A DNA stretch of 64,000 nucleotides from Ensifer sp. LC11 (GTDB lineage Bacteria; Pseudomonadota; Alphaproteobacteria; Rhizobiales; Rhizobiaceae), in contig NZ_MBSO01000067.1 in the NCBI RefSeq assembly GCF_001695835.1, forward strand, positions 167,714 through 231,713, given 5' to 3'. Positions 18,539 through 25,785 of the stretch are shown piece after piece. A program made the translations under genes and the position numbers. How positions within the stretch are numbered: position 1 is the first letter of the stretch; the number at the start of each line of letters is the position of its first letter. The notes under the pieces are model-generated. The model was not told the DNA's origin. It did no database searches and saw only the letters and a list, made by a program, of their open reading frames with translations.

Positions 18539-18760
18539 ATGGCGAAAGTGGTGGTAATCGGCGTAGCGGGTGACGACAGGCTTTGGGTTGCTGATCTGGA
18601 CGCAGGAACGGTGTCGCTGATCCCAACCCCGACACAAGGCCCCTTGGCAGCCGCCAATGACCTGCGCAACAGCAGCGGTGCAATGGTGCACAAGGGCGTC
18701 AACCTGGCCGTGCTTGCCGCCTCGTCCGGCTCGGTCTCGGGCGGATTCATGGACGGCTAG
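18539..18760 (+). CDS. Candidate RiPP precursor peptide (73 aa)
   Basis: This short gene has a near-perfect ribosome binding site (AAGGAGGGG, 3-4 nt before the ATG), stronger than its neighbours. The 73-residue product begins MAKVVVIGVAGDDRLWVADL, a leader-like N-terminus predicted to form beta-strands. It ends with a Ser/Gly/Ala-rich segment, residues 53-72 GVNLAVLAASSGSVSGGFMD, plus a final Gly. It has no Cys; Ser is at 62, 63, 65 and 67. It sits 8 nt before the YcaO reading frame, the classic position of a RiPP precursor: leader recognised by the cyclodehydratase, C-terminal core modified. The TfuA partner suggests backbone thioamide formation, which would not need Cys. Assignment as precursor is inference from context and size. 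Confidence 0.65.
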   Translation: MAKVVVIGVAGDDRLWVADLDAGTVSLIPTPTQGPLAAANDLRNSSGAMVHKGVNLAVLAASSGSVSGGFMDG

Positions 18761-18768
18761 TCCGGCGC

Positions 18769-20016
18769 GTGGCACAGGCCACCGACAAGAACCGGCCGTC
18801 GGACGACCAACGCGCTCGTCCGACGGCCGACATGCTTTCCTACAGCGATCGTTCCTGCTCGCCCGAGGAGACCTTCCGGCGGGTTGAATCATTTCTGCCG
18901 AAACTCGGCGTCAGCAGACTGGCCCGCCTGACCGGACTGGACAGGATCGGCATTCCCGTCTGGAGCGCGGTTTCGCCGAACGCCAGGTCGATCGTCATCA
19001 ACCAGGGCAAAGGCATCACCGATATCGACGCCAAGGTTTCGGCTGCGATGGAAGCGCTTGAACGCGCCATCGCCAGCGACCCGTCCGTACCGGTGAGGAC
19101 GGCAACGCGGCATGACTTGTGCAAGGCCGGCGACCGCGCCCTGGCGCTTCCGGGTTTCATCGCCGCCGGGCATACGGATCTCAAGGACGACGAACCGATC
19201 GACTGGTTGCGCGGCTTCGACCTCTCGGACGGCGCGACGACCTGGGTGCCGCGCGAGGCGGCGGTCCTCGACCGGACCCTTGACGGCTGCCGTTACTGGC
19301 AATCCTCCGATGGCCTCGCCTCGGGCAATTCCGAGGCGGAGGCGATCCTGCACGGCTTGCTGGAGCGCATCGAGCGCGATGCCGAAACGCTCTGGCGCCT
19401 GCTGCCTTTGCGCGGCAAGCTCAGCGGTTGCATCGATCCTGCATCCTTTGAGGATCCCATTCTTGACGATATGACCGGACGGATTGTTTCCTGCGGTCTT
19501 GAGTTGCGCCTGTTCGACATGACCAGTGACATTGGCATTCCCTGCTATGCCGCAACCTTGGCCGACGCCGGCATCCTGTCGGCGAAACGACTCCGCTATC
19601 ACGACGTGACGATTGGCCATGGCGCCCATCCGGAGGCACGGCGAGCCGCCATCCGCGCCGTGACCGAAGCCGCGCAGTCACGGCTCACCTATATCAGTGG
19701 TGCCCGCGACGACGTGTTCCCCGAGACATTCGTCCGCGACCTTCCCGATGAAACACGCGGCCTGTTTACGGCCGTGCCGCAACGGAAGCCCATGGCAACG
19801 ACCGCCGTCCGGCGGGGACCGCACGCGCTGCTCGATCTCGTGGTACGGCGGCTCGACATTGCGCGCATCCGCACAATCATCGTCGTCCCGCTGATGGACA
19901 GCGACATGCCCTTTTCAGTGGTCAAGATTATCGTACCGGCGCTGGAAAATCCCGACGGCATGCGCAAGCGCCGCTTTGGCGAGCGGGCGCTTGCCAAAGC
20001 GCTGGAGGCCGGATGA
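18769..20016 (+). CDS. YcaO-family ATP-dependent peptide-modifying enzyme
   Basis: The 415-aa product (from the GTG at 18769) is a YcaO-domain enzyme, which activates a backbone amide with ATP to make azolines or, with a TfuA partner, thioamides. Visible ATP/Mg-binding features are S69PNARS, GKG at 80-82, Glu95 and Glu98 in EALERA, the later LLERIERDAETLW segment, and the C-terminal PFSVVKIIVPALENPDG. The start is uncertain: the GTG lacks a ribosome binding site but lies 8 nt from the precursor stop (possible coupling). The ATG at 18832 (394 aa, MLSYSDRSCSPEET) looks more like YcaO N-termini, but directly follows a 14-bp hairpin. The 3' end overlaps tfuA by 4 nt. Confidence 0.9.
   Translation: MAQATDKNRPSDDQRARPTADMLSYSDRSCSPEETFRRVESFLPKLGVSRLARLTGLDRIGIPVWSAVSPNARSIVINQGKGITDIDAKVSAAMEALERAIASDPSVPVRTATRHDLCKAGDRALALPGFIAAGHTDLKDDEPIDWLRGFDLSDGATTWVPREAAVLDRTLDGCRYWQSSDGLASGNSEAEAILHGLLERIERDAETLWRLLPLRGKLSGCIDPASFEDPILDDMTGRIVSCGLELRLFDMTSDIGIPCYAATLADAGILSAKRLRYHDVTIGHGAHPEARRAAIRAVTEAAQSRLTYISGARDDVFPETFVRDLPDETRGLFTAVPQRKPMATTAVRRGPHALLDLVVRRLDIARIRTIIVVPLMDSDMPFSVVKIIVPALENPDGMRKRRFGERALAKALEAG
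18793..18829 (+). terminator. 14-bp perfect hairpin between precursor gene and YcaO
   Basis: The left arm at 18793-18806 (CGGCCGTCGGACGA) and right arm at 18816-18829 are perfectly complementary, with a 9-nt loop. No T-run follows. It ends 2 nt before the ATG at 18832. Probable roles are attenuation of readthrough, protection of the precursor mRNA, or control of YcaO translation. It is coding if the GTG start at 18769 is used. Confidence 0.7.
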
Positions 20017-20738
20017 AAGTCGCCTTCATTGGCCCGACCTTACCGGATGCGCGCCTGACGGCCGGCAAGGAGATCCTTGTCCTGCCCCCCGCGGTCCAGG
20101 GCGACATCTTGCGCGCGGTCGAAAGCGGCGCGGTGGCGATCGGGCTCGTCGATGGCAATTTCGAGAACGTCGCACCCGTCTGGCACAAGGAGATACTGTA
20201 CGCGCTGTCGCAAGGCGTGCGGGTCCTTGGCGCCGCCAGCATGGGCGCGCTTCGCGCAGCGGAATGCGCGTCCTTCGGCATGGTTGGCATTGGTGACATT
20301 TTCCGGCAATACGCCACCCGAGCGCGGGTGGACGACGCCGATGTCGCGCTTATCCATGGCCCGGCCGAGCTCGGCTATCTGCCGCTGACCTTGCCTCTCG
20401 TCAATGTCGACGCAACCCTCAAGCGCCTTGGGGAAGACGGGGCTCTTACCTCGGACCTGGTTGCGGCGATTGCTGCCACGGCGGCCGGTATCTTCTACAA
20501 GGAACGCAACTGGGCCAACATCATCGCGCGCGTTGCGCTGCCCACAGGCATCGATCCGGCCGGCGTGATCGAGCTGCTCGACGCCCGGTTCGTTGACCAG
20601 AAAAGACTTGATGCGCAGCATCTGCTCGACGCCCTGCATTCCGCGCCAACCCAACGGACGGTTGTAGCCAAAAACTGGAAATTCAATTCTACCAGCATGT
20701 GGAAGAGGTTGTCCGGTCAACCTGACGCTTCATCTTAA
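20013..20738 (+). CDS. TfuA-like protein, YcaO partner
   Basis: This 241-aa TfuA-family protein is named after trifolitoxin TfuA. It begins MKVAFIGPTLP and contains the family block WHKEILYALSQGVRVLGAASMGALRAAECASFGM and an acidic DDADVAL segment. TfuA proteins work with YcaO; in methanogens and thioamitide producers the pair installs thioamides, with TfuA thought to help deliver sulfide. That function is well supported for the pair type but untested here. The ATG has a GGAGG site 4 nt upstream and overlaps the YcaO stop by 4 nt, so the two are translationally coupled. Which residues are modified is unknown. Confidence 0.88.
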   Translation: MKVAFIGPTLPDARLTAGKEILVLPPAVQGDILRAVESGAVAIGLVDGNFENVAPVWHKEILYALSQGVRVLGAASMGALRAAECASFGMVGIGDIFRQYATRARVDDADVALIHGPAELGYLPLTLPLVNVDATLKRLGEDGALTSDLVAAIAATAAGIFYKERNWANIIARVALPTGIDPAGVIELLDARFVDQKRLDAQHLLDALHSAPTQRTVVAKNWKFNSTSMWKRLSGQPDASS

Positions 20739-20764
20739 GAGCGCGGTTTTCCCATACAACGTGT

Positions 20765-20818
20765 GTCACGCTCATGTCACGCGCGCTGGAGCGCAGTCAC
20801 GCTATGATTGGTCACGCT
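20765..20818 (+). repeat. Four direct copies of GTCACGCT/G upstream of the 78-aa gene
   Basis: Copies begin at 20765, 20776 (GTCACGCG), 20796 and 20811 within 54 bp. The first two are 11 bp apart, one helical turn, the spacing SARP-type activators often use. The other spacings (20 and 15 bp) fit less well. It may be a binding region for the SARP-like regulator of the locus. Confidence 0.45.
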
Positions 20819-20856
20819 GAACGGGATCATCGATCCACAGGGAGCTGGGGAAAATC

Positions 20857-21093
20857 ATGCTATCTTCATTCGCTGTGCCGGCCGAGCCGGAAGACAAGGA
20901 AAAGGAGCTTCTGGCACTGGCTCGTCTTGTCACCTATGCGCGCGACTCCGCCAAGACCCTCAATGTCGAAGGCGTCCAGTACTGTCTCGAGCTGGCGCTT
21001 GCGTCGCTGCTCAAGGAGGCCGAGGACTGCGGTAGCAAGCGAGCGCATCTCACCAACGAACTGCTGACGCGCCCGAGCCTCGGTCGCTGCTGA
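20857..21093 (+). CDS. Small helical protein, last gene of YcaO-TfuA locus
   Basis: The 78-aa product (MLSSFAVPAEPEDKEKELLA at the start) is predicted mostly helical, with a long amphipathic helix around LARLVTYARDSAKTLN and a second around YCLELALASLLKEAEDC. It ends SLGRC. I do not recognise a family. A GGGGA site lies 7 nt before the ATG. A 118-nt gap with direct repeats separates it from tfuA, so it may have its own promoter. It is followed by an intrinsic terminator that closes the locus. Possible roles are a leader-binding or accessory protein, an immunity protein, or an unrelated regulator. Confidence 0.65.
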   Translation: MLSSFAVPAEPEDKEKELLALARLVTYARDSAKTLNVEGVQYCLELALASLLKEAEDCGSKRAHLTNELLTRPSLGRC

Positions 21094-21516
21094 ACTGCCT
21101 GGACGGTTTCCGCTCGCGATCGCGCGGTGGCAAAGGTTCGGCCGACTTCGGACGATTTTGATGCCGGCAATCTCAGAGCTTCGCTCTTCAGGAGCCCTGT
21201 TTCGAAAAAGACAGGGCTCTTTGGTGTGCTTGACGGCAAGCCCGCCCGGACGCGAACTTACGCACACGGCACCCCGTTCCCGACACTGGTGCCAGCCATG
21301 CGCAGGCCCGGTCTTTCACCCAGACGCTTCGACGTGAAGTACCTGCGAGCATATCGCTGGATCCGATGCCGGACGGATTTTTCGCGCAACAGCCAGACAT
21401 TCGAAAGCGGACTGCGCGCGGGGCGCGAAATTTAGTCCATAATTTCCATAGATAATATTGAATAATCTCCGCGACACCGGTTAGGCTGTTGTCACCACAT
21501 GCGAGCGGGGATGATC
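21094..21516. other. Intergenic region after the RiPP locus
   Basis: This 423-nt region holds the intrinsic terminator at 21192-21223. The rest has no plausible gene; one in-frame open stretch that spans the terminator is arginine-rich and lacks motifs. The AT-rich patch at about 21435-21470 probably contains the promoter of the following sulfonate operon. Confidence 0.5.
21192..21223 (+). terminator. Intrinsic terminator of the YcaO-TfuA locus
   Basis: The stem pairs GAGCCCTGT (21192-21200) with ACAGGGCTC (21211-21219) around a 10-nt A-rich loop, followed by TTT. It ends the + strand locus about 100 nt after the 78-aa gene. Confidence 0.75.
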
Positions 21517-22545
21517 ATGAGCCAAATCTTTTCGACGACTGGCGGCCTGTCGCGCCGAACGCTTCTGAAGGCGACCACCGCAGCAGGGGCCGCTGCAGCA
21601 CTCGGGGTCGCCGCGAGCCGCGCCACGAACTATGCCATCGCCGGCAACCTGTCCAAGATCACGCTGGAGTGGACGGAGGTCGCCGCCTGCCACTCGCCCG
21701 TCGGCTTTGGCCTGCACAAGGGCATCTACGCCAAGCACGGCCTCGACGTCGAACTCTTCTATCAGGGGGCAAGCGGCCAGACATTGATCCAGGCGCTGGC
21801 GACCAGGAAGGCAGAGGCCGGTCCCGGCCTGCTCTACGACTGGCTGAAGCCGATCGAGCAGGGTTTTGATGTCAAGCTCTTCGCCGGCTCGCACGGCGGC
21901 TGCCAGCGCCTGCTGGTCAAACCCGACGCGGGCATCCAGTCGCTCGCCGACCTCAAGGGCAAGACGATCGGAACCTTCGACGTCGGCTCGCCCTCGCGCG
22001 TCGCCTTTTCCGTCGCGCTCGCCAAGGCGGGTCTCGATCCGGAACGGGACGTTACCTGGAAGGTGTTCCCCTTCGACCTCGTTGCCGAAGGCGTGCTCAA
22101 GGGCGAGGCCGATGCCGTCGCACATATGGACCCCTGGGCCTATTCCTATGAAAAGCAGCACGGCTTCCTGAAGATCTACGACACCCAGACCGGCGTCTTC
22201 AAGGATCGCGTCTGCTGCGTGCTGGGCGTCAACGGCGACTACCTCCAAGCCAACAAGGACGCCATCCGCCGGGTAGCCACCGCCAATCTGGAGATCCATC
22301 AGTATACCGCCGAGCATCCGGACGAAGTCGCCAAATGGTACTTCGACACATTGAAGCCGGGCATCCCGCTCGATGATCTGACGGAAGTGCTCGCCTCGTT
22401 CACCTATCACAAGCACTGGTTCGGCAAGGAGCTGATCAAGGAGGTGCAGATCGGCTACGAGGATCTCAAGCTGGCCGGCGTCGTGGAAGCCGCGACCGAT
22501 CCGGCGGAGATCGCCAACCGCATCACCGTCGACATTCTCGCCTGA
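21517..22545 (+). CDS. Sulfonate/taurine-type ABC transporter substrate-binding protein
   Basis: This 342-aa periplasmic protein carries a twin-arginine signal (LSRRTLLKATTAAGAAAALG). The mature protein has the SsuA/TauA/NrtA fold features FGLHKGIYAKHGLDVELF, SLADLKGKTIG and DAVAHMDPWA. It would capture an alkanesulfonate, taurine or related anion for the permease. I choose the ATG at 21517 with a GCGGGG site upstream; in-frame ATGs at 21499 and 21511 are also possible. It leads an operon of permease, ATPase, small membrane protein, oxygenase and (after a gap) sulfhydrylase. The exact ligand is not visible from sequence. Confidence 0.85.
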   Translation: MSQIFSTTGGLSRRTLLKATTAAGAAAALGVAASRATNYAIAGNLSKITLEWTEVAACHSPVGFGLHKGIYAKHGLDVELFYQGASGQTLIQALATRKAEAGPGLLYDWLKPIEQGFDVKLFAGSHGGCQRLLVKPDAGIQSLADLKGKTIGTFDVGSPSRVAFSVALAKAGLDPERDVTWKVFPFDLVAEGVLKGEADAVAHMDPWAYSYEKQHGFLKIYDTQTGVFKDRVCCVLGVNGDYLQANKDAIRRVATANLEIHQYTAEHPDEVAKWYFDTLKPGIPLDDLTEVLASFTYHKHWFGKELIKEVQIGYEDLKLAGVVEAATDPAEIANRITVDILA

Positions 22546-22554
22546 GCGCCAGCC

Positions 22555-23541
22555 ATGAGCGACGCCATCCGAGACGCTATCCCGCTTGAGAGCGGCCTTG
22601 CCGCCCTGCCCCGGCGGATCTGGAGGGACGGAGTGTTGGCCGCCGCGGGCTGGTTTGCTGCGGCGGGCATCACCTATCTCCTGCCCGACACGATCGTATG
22701 GGGCGACAAGACGGTGTTGCTGGCGCTTCTGCTCGCCGCCGGCGGCACAATCCTTTTGCTTCTCGCCCTCACAGCCCGCCCCGGCAAGACACTGGAACAT
22801 TACGGCCCGTGGTTGATCGTCATCGGTCTCTGGCTCGCCGTCTGGGAACTGGCAACGGCGAAATTCGGCTGGCTGCCGAAGCCGTTCTTCTCGCCACCGC
22901 AAGGCCTGCTGCACGTCTACGTCACCGATTGGGATCGGCTGCTGATCTGCGTCGCCTATACCGCTCGCCTCTGGGGGCTCGGCTTCTTCTCCGGCATCCT
23001 TGTCGGCTTTGCTGCCGGCGTCGCACTCGGCTGGTCGAAGCGGTTCGCCTATTGGGGAATGCCGGTCTTAAAGCTGATCGGCCCTGTGCCGGCCAGTGCC
23101 TGGATCCCCTGCACCTTTTTCATCTTTCCGACGACGTTCCACGCCAGCATCTTCCTCGTGGCGCTCGCCTCCGGTGTGCCCGTCGCCATCCTCACCGCCT
23201 CGGGCGTCGGTCAGGTCAATCGCTCGTTCTATGATGTCGCCCGCACCCTTGGAGCGGGCCCGCGCTATCTGGTGCTGAAAGTCGCCATCCCTGCCGCCCT
23301 GCCCAACGTCTTCGTCGGCCTTTTCATGGGGCTATACTACTCCTTCGCGGTTCTCGTCGTCGCCGAAATGCTGGGCGCCAAGTTCGGGCTTGGCTGGTAT
23401 CTGCAGTTCAACACCGCCTATTCGGCCTACGCCAATGTCTACGCCGCCCTGATCGTCATGGCGCTGATCTGCGCCGGTCTCGTCAGGCTGCTGTTCGTCG
23501 TGCGTGATCGTCTGCTCGGCTGGCAAAAGGGCATTCTCTGA
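22555..23541 (+). CDS. Sulfonate-type ABC transporter permease
   Basis: This 328-aa inner-membrane protein has about six or seven hydrophobic segments and the binding-protein-dependent permease signature around YDVARTLGAGPRYLVLKVAIPAALPNVFVG, the EAA-like loop that contacts the ATPase. It belongs to the SsuC/TauC class. The N-terminus has an extra hydrophobic pair of about 80 residues before the core, longer than a typical SsuC of about 260 aa. It begins 9 nt after the substrate-binding protein gene and its stop codon overlaps the ATPase start. Confidence 0.88.
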   Translation: MSDAIRDAIPLESGLAALPRRIWRDGVLAAAGWFAAAGITYLLPDTIVWGDKTVLLALLLAAGGTILLLLALTARPGKTLEHYGPWLIVIGLWLAVWELATAKFGWLPKPFFSPPQGLLHVYVTDWDRLLICVAYTARLWGLGFFSGILVGFAAGVALGWSKRFAYWGMPVLKLIGPVPASAWIPCTFFIFPTTFHASIFLVALASGVPVAILTASGVGQVNRSFYDVARTLGAGPRYLVLKVAIPAALPNVFVGLFMGLYYSFAVLVVAEMLGAKFGLGWYLQFNTAYSAYANVYAALIVMALICAGLVRLLFVVRDRLLGWQKGIL

Positions 23542-24332
23542 TGACCGCCCTTTCGCAACCTCCGGCCGCCGTGCCGAATGCCCTGAAGCTCGACGTCGAG
23601 CACGTGTCGCACGCCTTCGAAATCGGCAATCAAACCTATGCCGTGCTCGACGACATCAATCTTACCATTGCGCCGGGAGAATTCGTGGCGCTGCTTGGTC
23701 CCTCGGGGTGCGGCAAGTCCACGTTGCTGCGCCTGGCGGCCGGTCTCGACACGCCGTCCGCCGGCTCATTGCTGGAAGATGCTGCGCCGATCACGCGACC
23801 GGATCCGTCACGCCTGCTCGTGTTTCAGGACGCGACGTTGTTTCCCTGGCTGACAGTCTGGAAGAACGTCGCCGCCGGGCTCGATGCGCGTGGCGTGCTT
23901 GCGCACGAAAGGCACAGGGTCGACCAGTTGCTTCGGCTTGTCCGCCTCGAAGATTTCGCTGACGCCTACCCGCATCAATTGTCCGGCGGCATGGCGCAAC
24001 GGGTGGCGATTGCCCGGGCGCTCGTCAACGATCCGCGCCTGCTGCTGCTCGACGAGCCCTTCGGCAAACTCGATTCGCTGACGCGCTTGAAGATGCAGAA
24101 CGAACTGCTTTCCCTCTGGAAGGATCGGAGATTCACCGCGCTGCTGGTGACCCACGATGTCGAGGAAGCGCTGCTGCTTGCCGACCGGGTGATTGTCTTG
24201 AGCGATCGGCCAGCCCGGATCGTGGCCGAGGTTCCGGTGACAAAACAGCATCCGCGCCGGCGGGACGACGCCGACCTGGTGGCGTTGCGCGGCCATCTGC
24301 TTGCCAAGCTGGGGGTCGCAGATGCGGTCTGA
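23541..24332 (+). CDS. Sulfonate-type ABC transporter ATP-binding protein
   Basis: This 263-aa ATPase has Walker A (GPSGCGKST), the ABC signature ([15 protein letters not shown]), Walker B (LLLLDEPFGKLD) and the switch His in LLVTHDVEEALL. It belongs to the SsuB/TauB class and energises the neighbouring permease. It overlaps the permease gene by 1 nt and the next gene by 11 nt, indicating tight coupling. Confidence 0.93.
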   Translation: MTALSQPPAAVPNALKLDVEHVSHAFEIGNQTYAVLDDINLTIAPGEFVALLGPSGCGKSTLLRLAAGLDTPSAGSLLEDAAPITRPDPSRLLVFQDATLFPWLTVWKNVAAGLDARGVLAHERHRVDQLLRLVRLEDFADAYPHQLSGGMAQRVAIARALVNDPRLLLLDEPFGKLDSLTRLKMQNELLSLWKDRRFTALLVTHDVEEALLLADRVIVLSDRPARIVAEVPVTKQHPRRRDDADLVALRGHLLAKLGVADAV

Positions 24333-24648
24333 GCGGCACCTTTCCCGCATCGTTATCGCCAGCGGGGCGACCTTGTTTTTCGTCGGGCTCGGCTGGTGGT
24401 GGCTCGTCTTCCGGCAGGTCATGGCCGGAGATTATCTGACGCTGCCGCAAGCGGCACTTTGCCTCGCGCAGACAAGCGACATCTGCGCCTTGGCACAGGC
24501 GCTTTGCAAGACCGAGCACGTGCTCGGCATCACGCGCTACTCGACCGAACTGTTTTGGACATCCGCAACGCTGCTCACCCTCGGCCTCACCCTTGAGATC
24601 CGAAGCCGACTGCGGACAGCAGCGACACATGAAAGGAGACTATCTTGA
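24322..24648 (+). CDS. Small membrane protein in sulfonate operon
   Basis: This 108-aa protein has two hydrophobic segments (IVIASGATLFFVGLGWWWLVF and LFWTSATLLTLGLTLEI) around a loop with three Cys (LCLAQTSDICALAQALC). I do not recognise a family. It starts inside the end of the ATPase gene (11-nt overlap) and its stop codon overlaps the TTG start of the oxygenase, so it is part of the operon. It may be an accessory to the transporter. Confidence 0.75.
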   Translation: MRSERHLSRIVIASGATLFFVGLGWWWLVFRQVMAGDYLTLPQAALCLAQTSDICALAQALCKTEHVLGITRYSTELFWTSATLLTLGLTLEIRSRLRTAATHERRLS

Positions 24649-25682
24649 GCCACACCAACTCAACCCTGCCGGTGCTTGATCTCGCGCGCTTTGCGGCGGG
24701 CCATCCCGAGCGGGCGGCGGCACTCGACGAGTTGCGCTCGACCGCCCGCTCGGTGGGCTTCTTCTACCTCGAAGGCCATGGCATTCCGCAGGAAGAGATC
24801 GACGGCATTCTTGCGCTTTCGCGCCGCTTCTTCGCCTTGCCGGAAGCGGACAAGCTGGCGATCGAAATGCGCAAGTCGCCACACTTTCGCGGCTATAACC
24901 GAGCCGGTCTCGAATATACCCGCGGCACCCAGGACTGGCGCGAGCAGGTCGACTTCGGTCCAGAGCGCCAGAGCATCGAGGTCGCGCCCGGCGATGCGCC
25001 GTGGAAGCGGCTGATCGGCCCCAACCAGTTCCCCGAAGCCCTGCCGGAGCTGAAATCCGCGATCCTCGCCTACATCGATGCGGTCACCGGCCTCGGCATC
25101 CGGCTGATCGAGATTTTTGCCGAAGCGCTCGGCCAGAAGCCCGATGTCTTCGGCCCCATCTATCGCGATGGCCCAAACCAGCTTCTGAAGATCATCCGCT
25201 ATCCCGGCCGCGACAAGACCGAGAGCGACCAGGGGGTCGGCGCGCACAAGGACGGCGGTTTCGTCACCATCCTCTTGCAGGATGTGGTCGGCGGATTGCA
25301 GGTCGACGACCGCAAAGGCGGATGGATCGATGCGCCGCCGAAGCGCGGCACCTTCGTCATCAATGTCGGCGAGCTTCTGGAGCTGGCCTCGAACGGCTAC
25401 CTGCTTGCCAATATTCACCGGGTGGTCACCCCGCCGGCTGGCGGCGATCGGCTTTCCGTCGCCTTCTTCCTTGGCGCCAATCTCGCATCGACCATTCCGG
25501 TGCTCGACCTGCCGTCGGAACTGGCCGCCGAGGTGCGCGGCGTCACCCAGGACCCGCTCAACCCACTCTTCCACGAGGTCGGCCGCAACGTGCTGAAATC
25601 CCGGCTGCGCTCGCATCCCGATGTCGCCGCCGCGCATCACGCCGACCTTCTGGAGCAGCAGAAGGCGGCCGTGCCCGCCTGA
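24645..25682 (+). CDS. 2-oxoglutarate/Fe(II)-dependent oxygenase, isopenicillin-N-synthase-like
   Basis: This 345-aa enzyme has the complete Fe(II) triad: His201 and Asp203 in GAHKDGGF and His258 in ANIHRVV, with Arg269 in GDRLSVAFF to bind 2-oxoglutarate. It belongs to the DIOX_N plus 2OG-FeII_Oxy family. The start is a TTG with a strong AAAGGAGA site 5 nt upstream, overlapping the previous stop. Its place after a sulfonate-type importer suggests it oxidises an imported organosulfur compound, releasing sulfite, though TauD-like enzymes belong to a different 2OG branch. The substrate is unknown. Confidence 0.85.
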   Translation: MSHTNSTLPVLDLARFAAGHPERAAALDELRSTARSVGFFYLEGHGIPQEEIDGILALSRRFFALPEADKLAIEMRKSPHFRGYNRAGLEYTRGTQDWREQVDFGPERQSIEVAPGDAPWKRLIGPNQFPEALPELKSAILAYIDAVTGLGIRLIEIFAEALGQKPDVFGPIYRDGPNQLLKIIRYPGRDKTESDQGVGAHKDGGFVTILLQDVVGGLQVDDRKGGWIDAPPKRGTFVINVGELLELASNGYLLANIHRVVTPPAGGDRLSVAFFLGANLASTIPVLDLPSELAAEVRGVTQDPLNPLFHEVGRNVLKSRLRSHPDVAAAHHADLLEQQKAAVPA

Positions 25683-25690
25683 GAACGAAG

Positions 25691-25770
25691 CGGCCGATCA
25701 ACCTGAAGAACCCCTGATCTACCGGAAGAGCCCCCGATTTACCTGAAGAGCCCCCGATTTACCTGAAGAG
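25691..25770 (+). repeat. 20-bp tandem repeat (4 units) upstream of sulfhydrylase gene
   Basis: Four head-to-tail units occur at 25691-25710, 25711-25730, 25731-25750 and 25751-25770. The last two are identical, CCCCCGATTTACCTGAAGAG; the first two are diverged. It is non-coding and ends just before the sulfhydrylase ribosome binding site (AAGGAG). Confidence 0.85.
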
Positions 25771-25785
25771 CCAAGGAGAAATGCG

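Noticed and set aside
21127..21435. 102-codon plus-strand frame after the 78-aa gene
   Set aside because: It contains the intrinsic terminator at 21192-21223 and has an Arg-rich translation.
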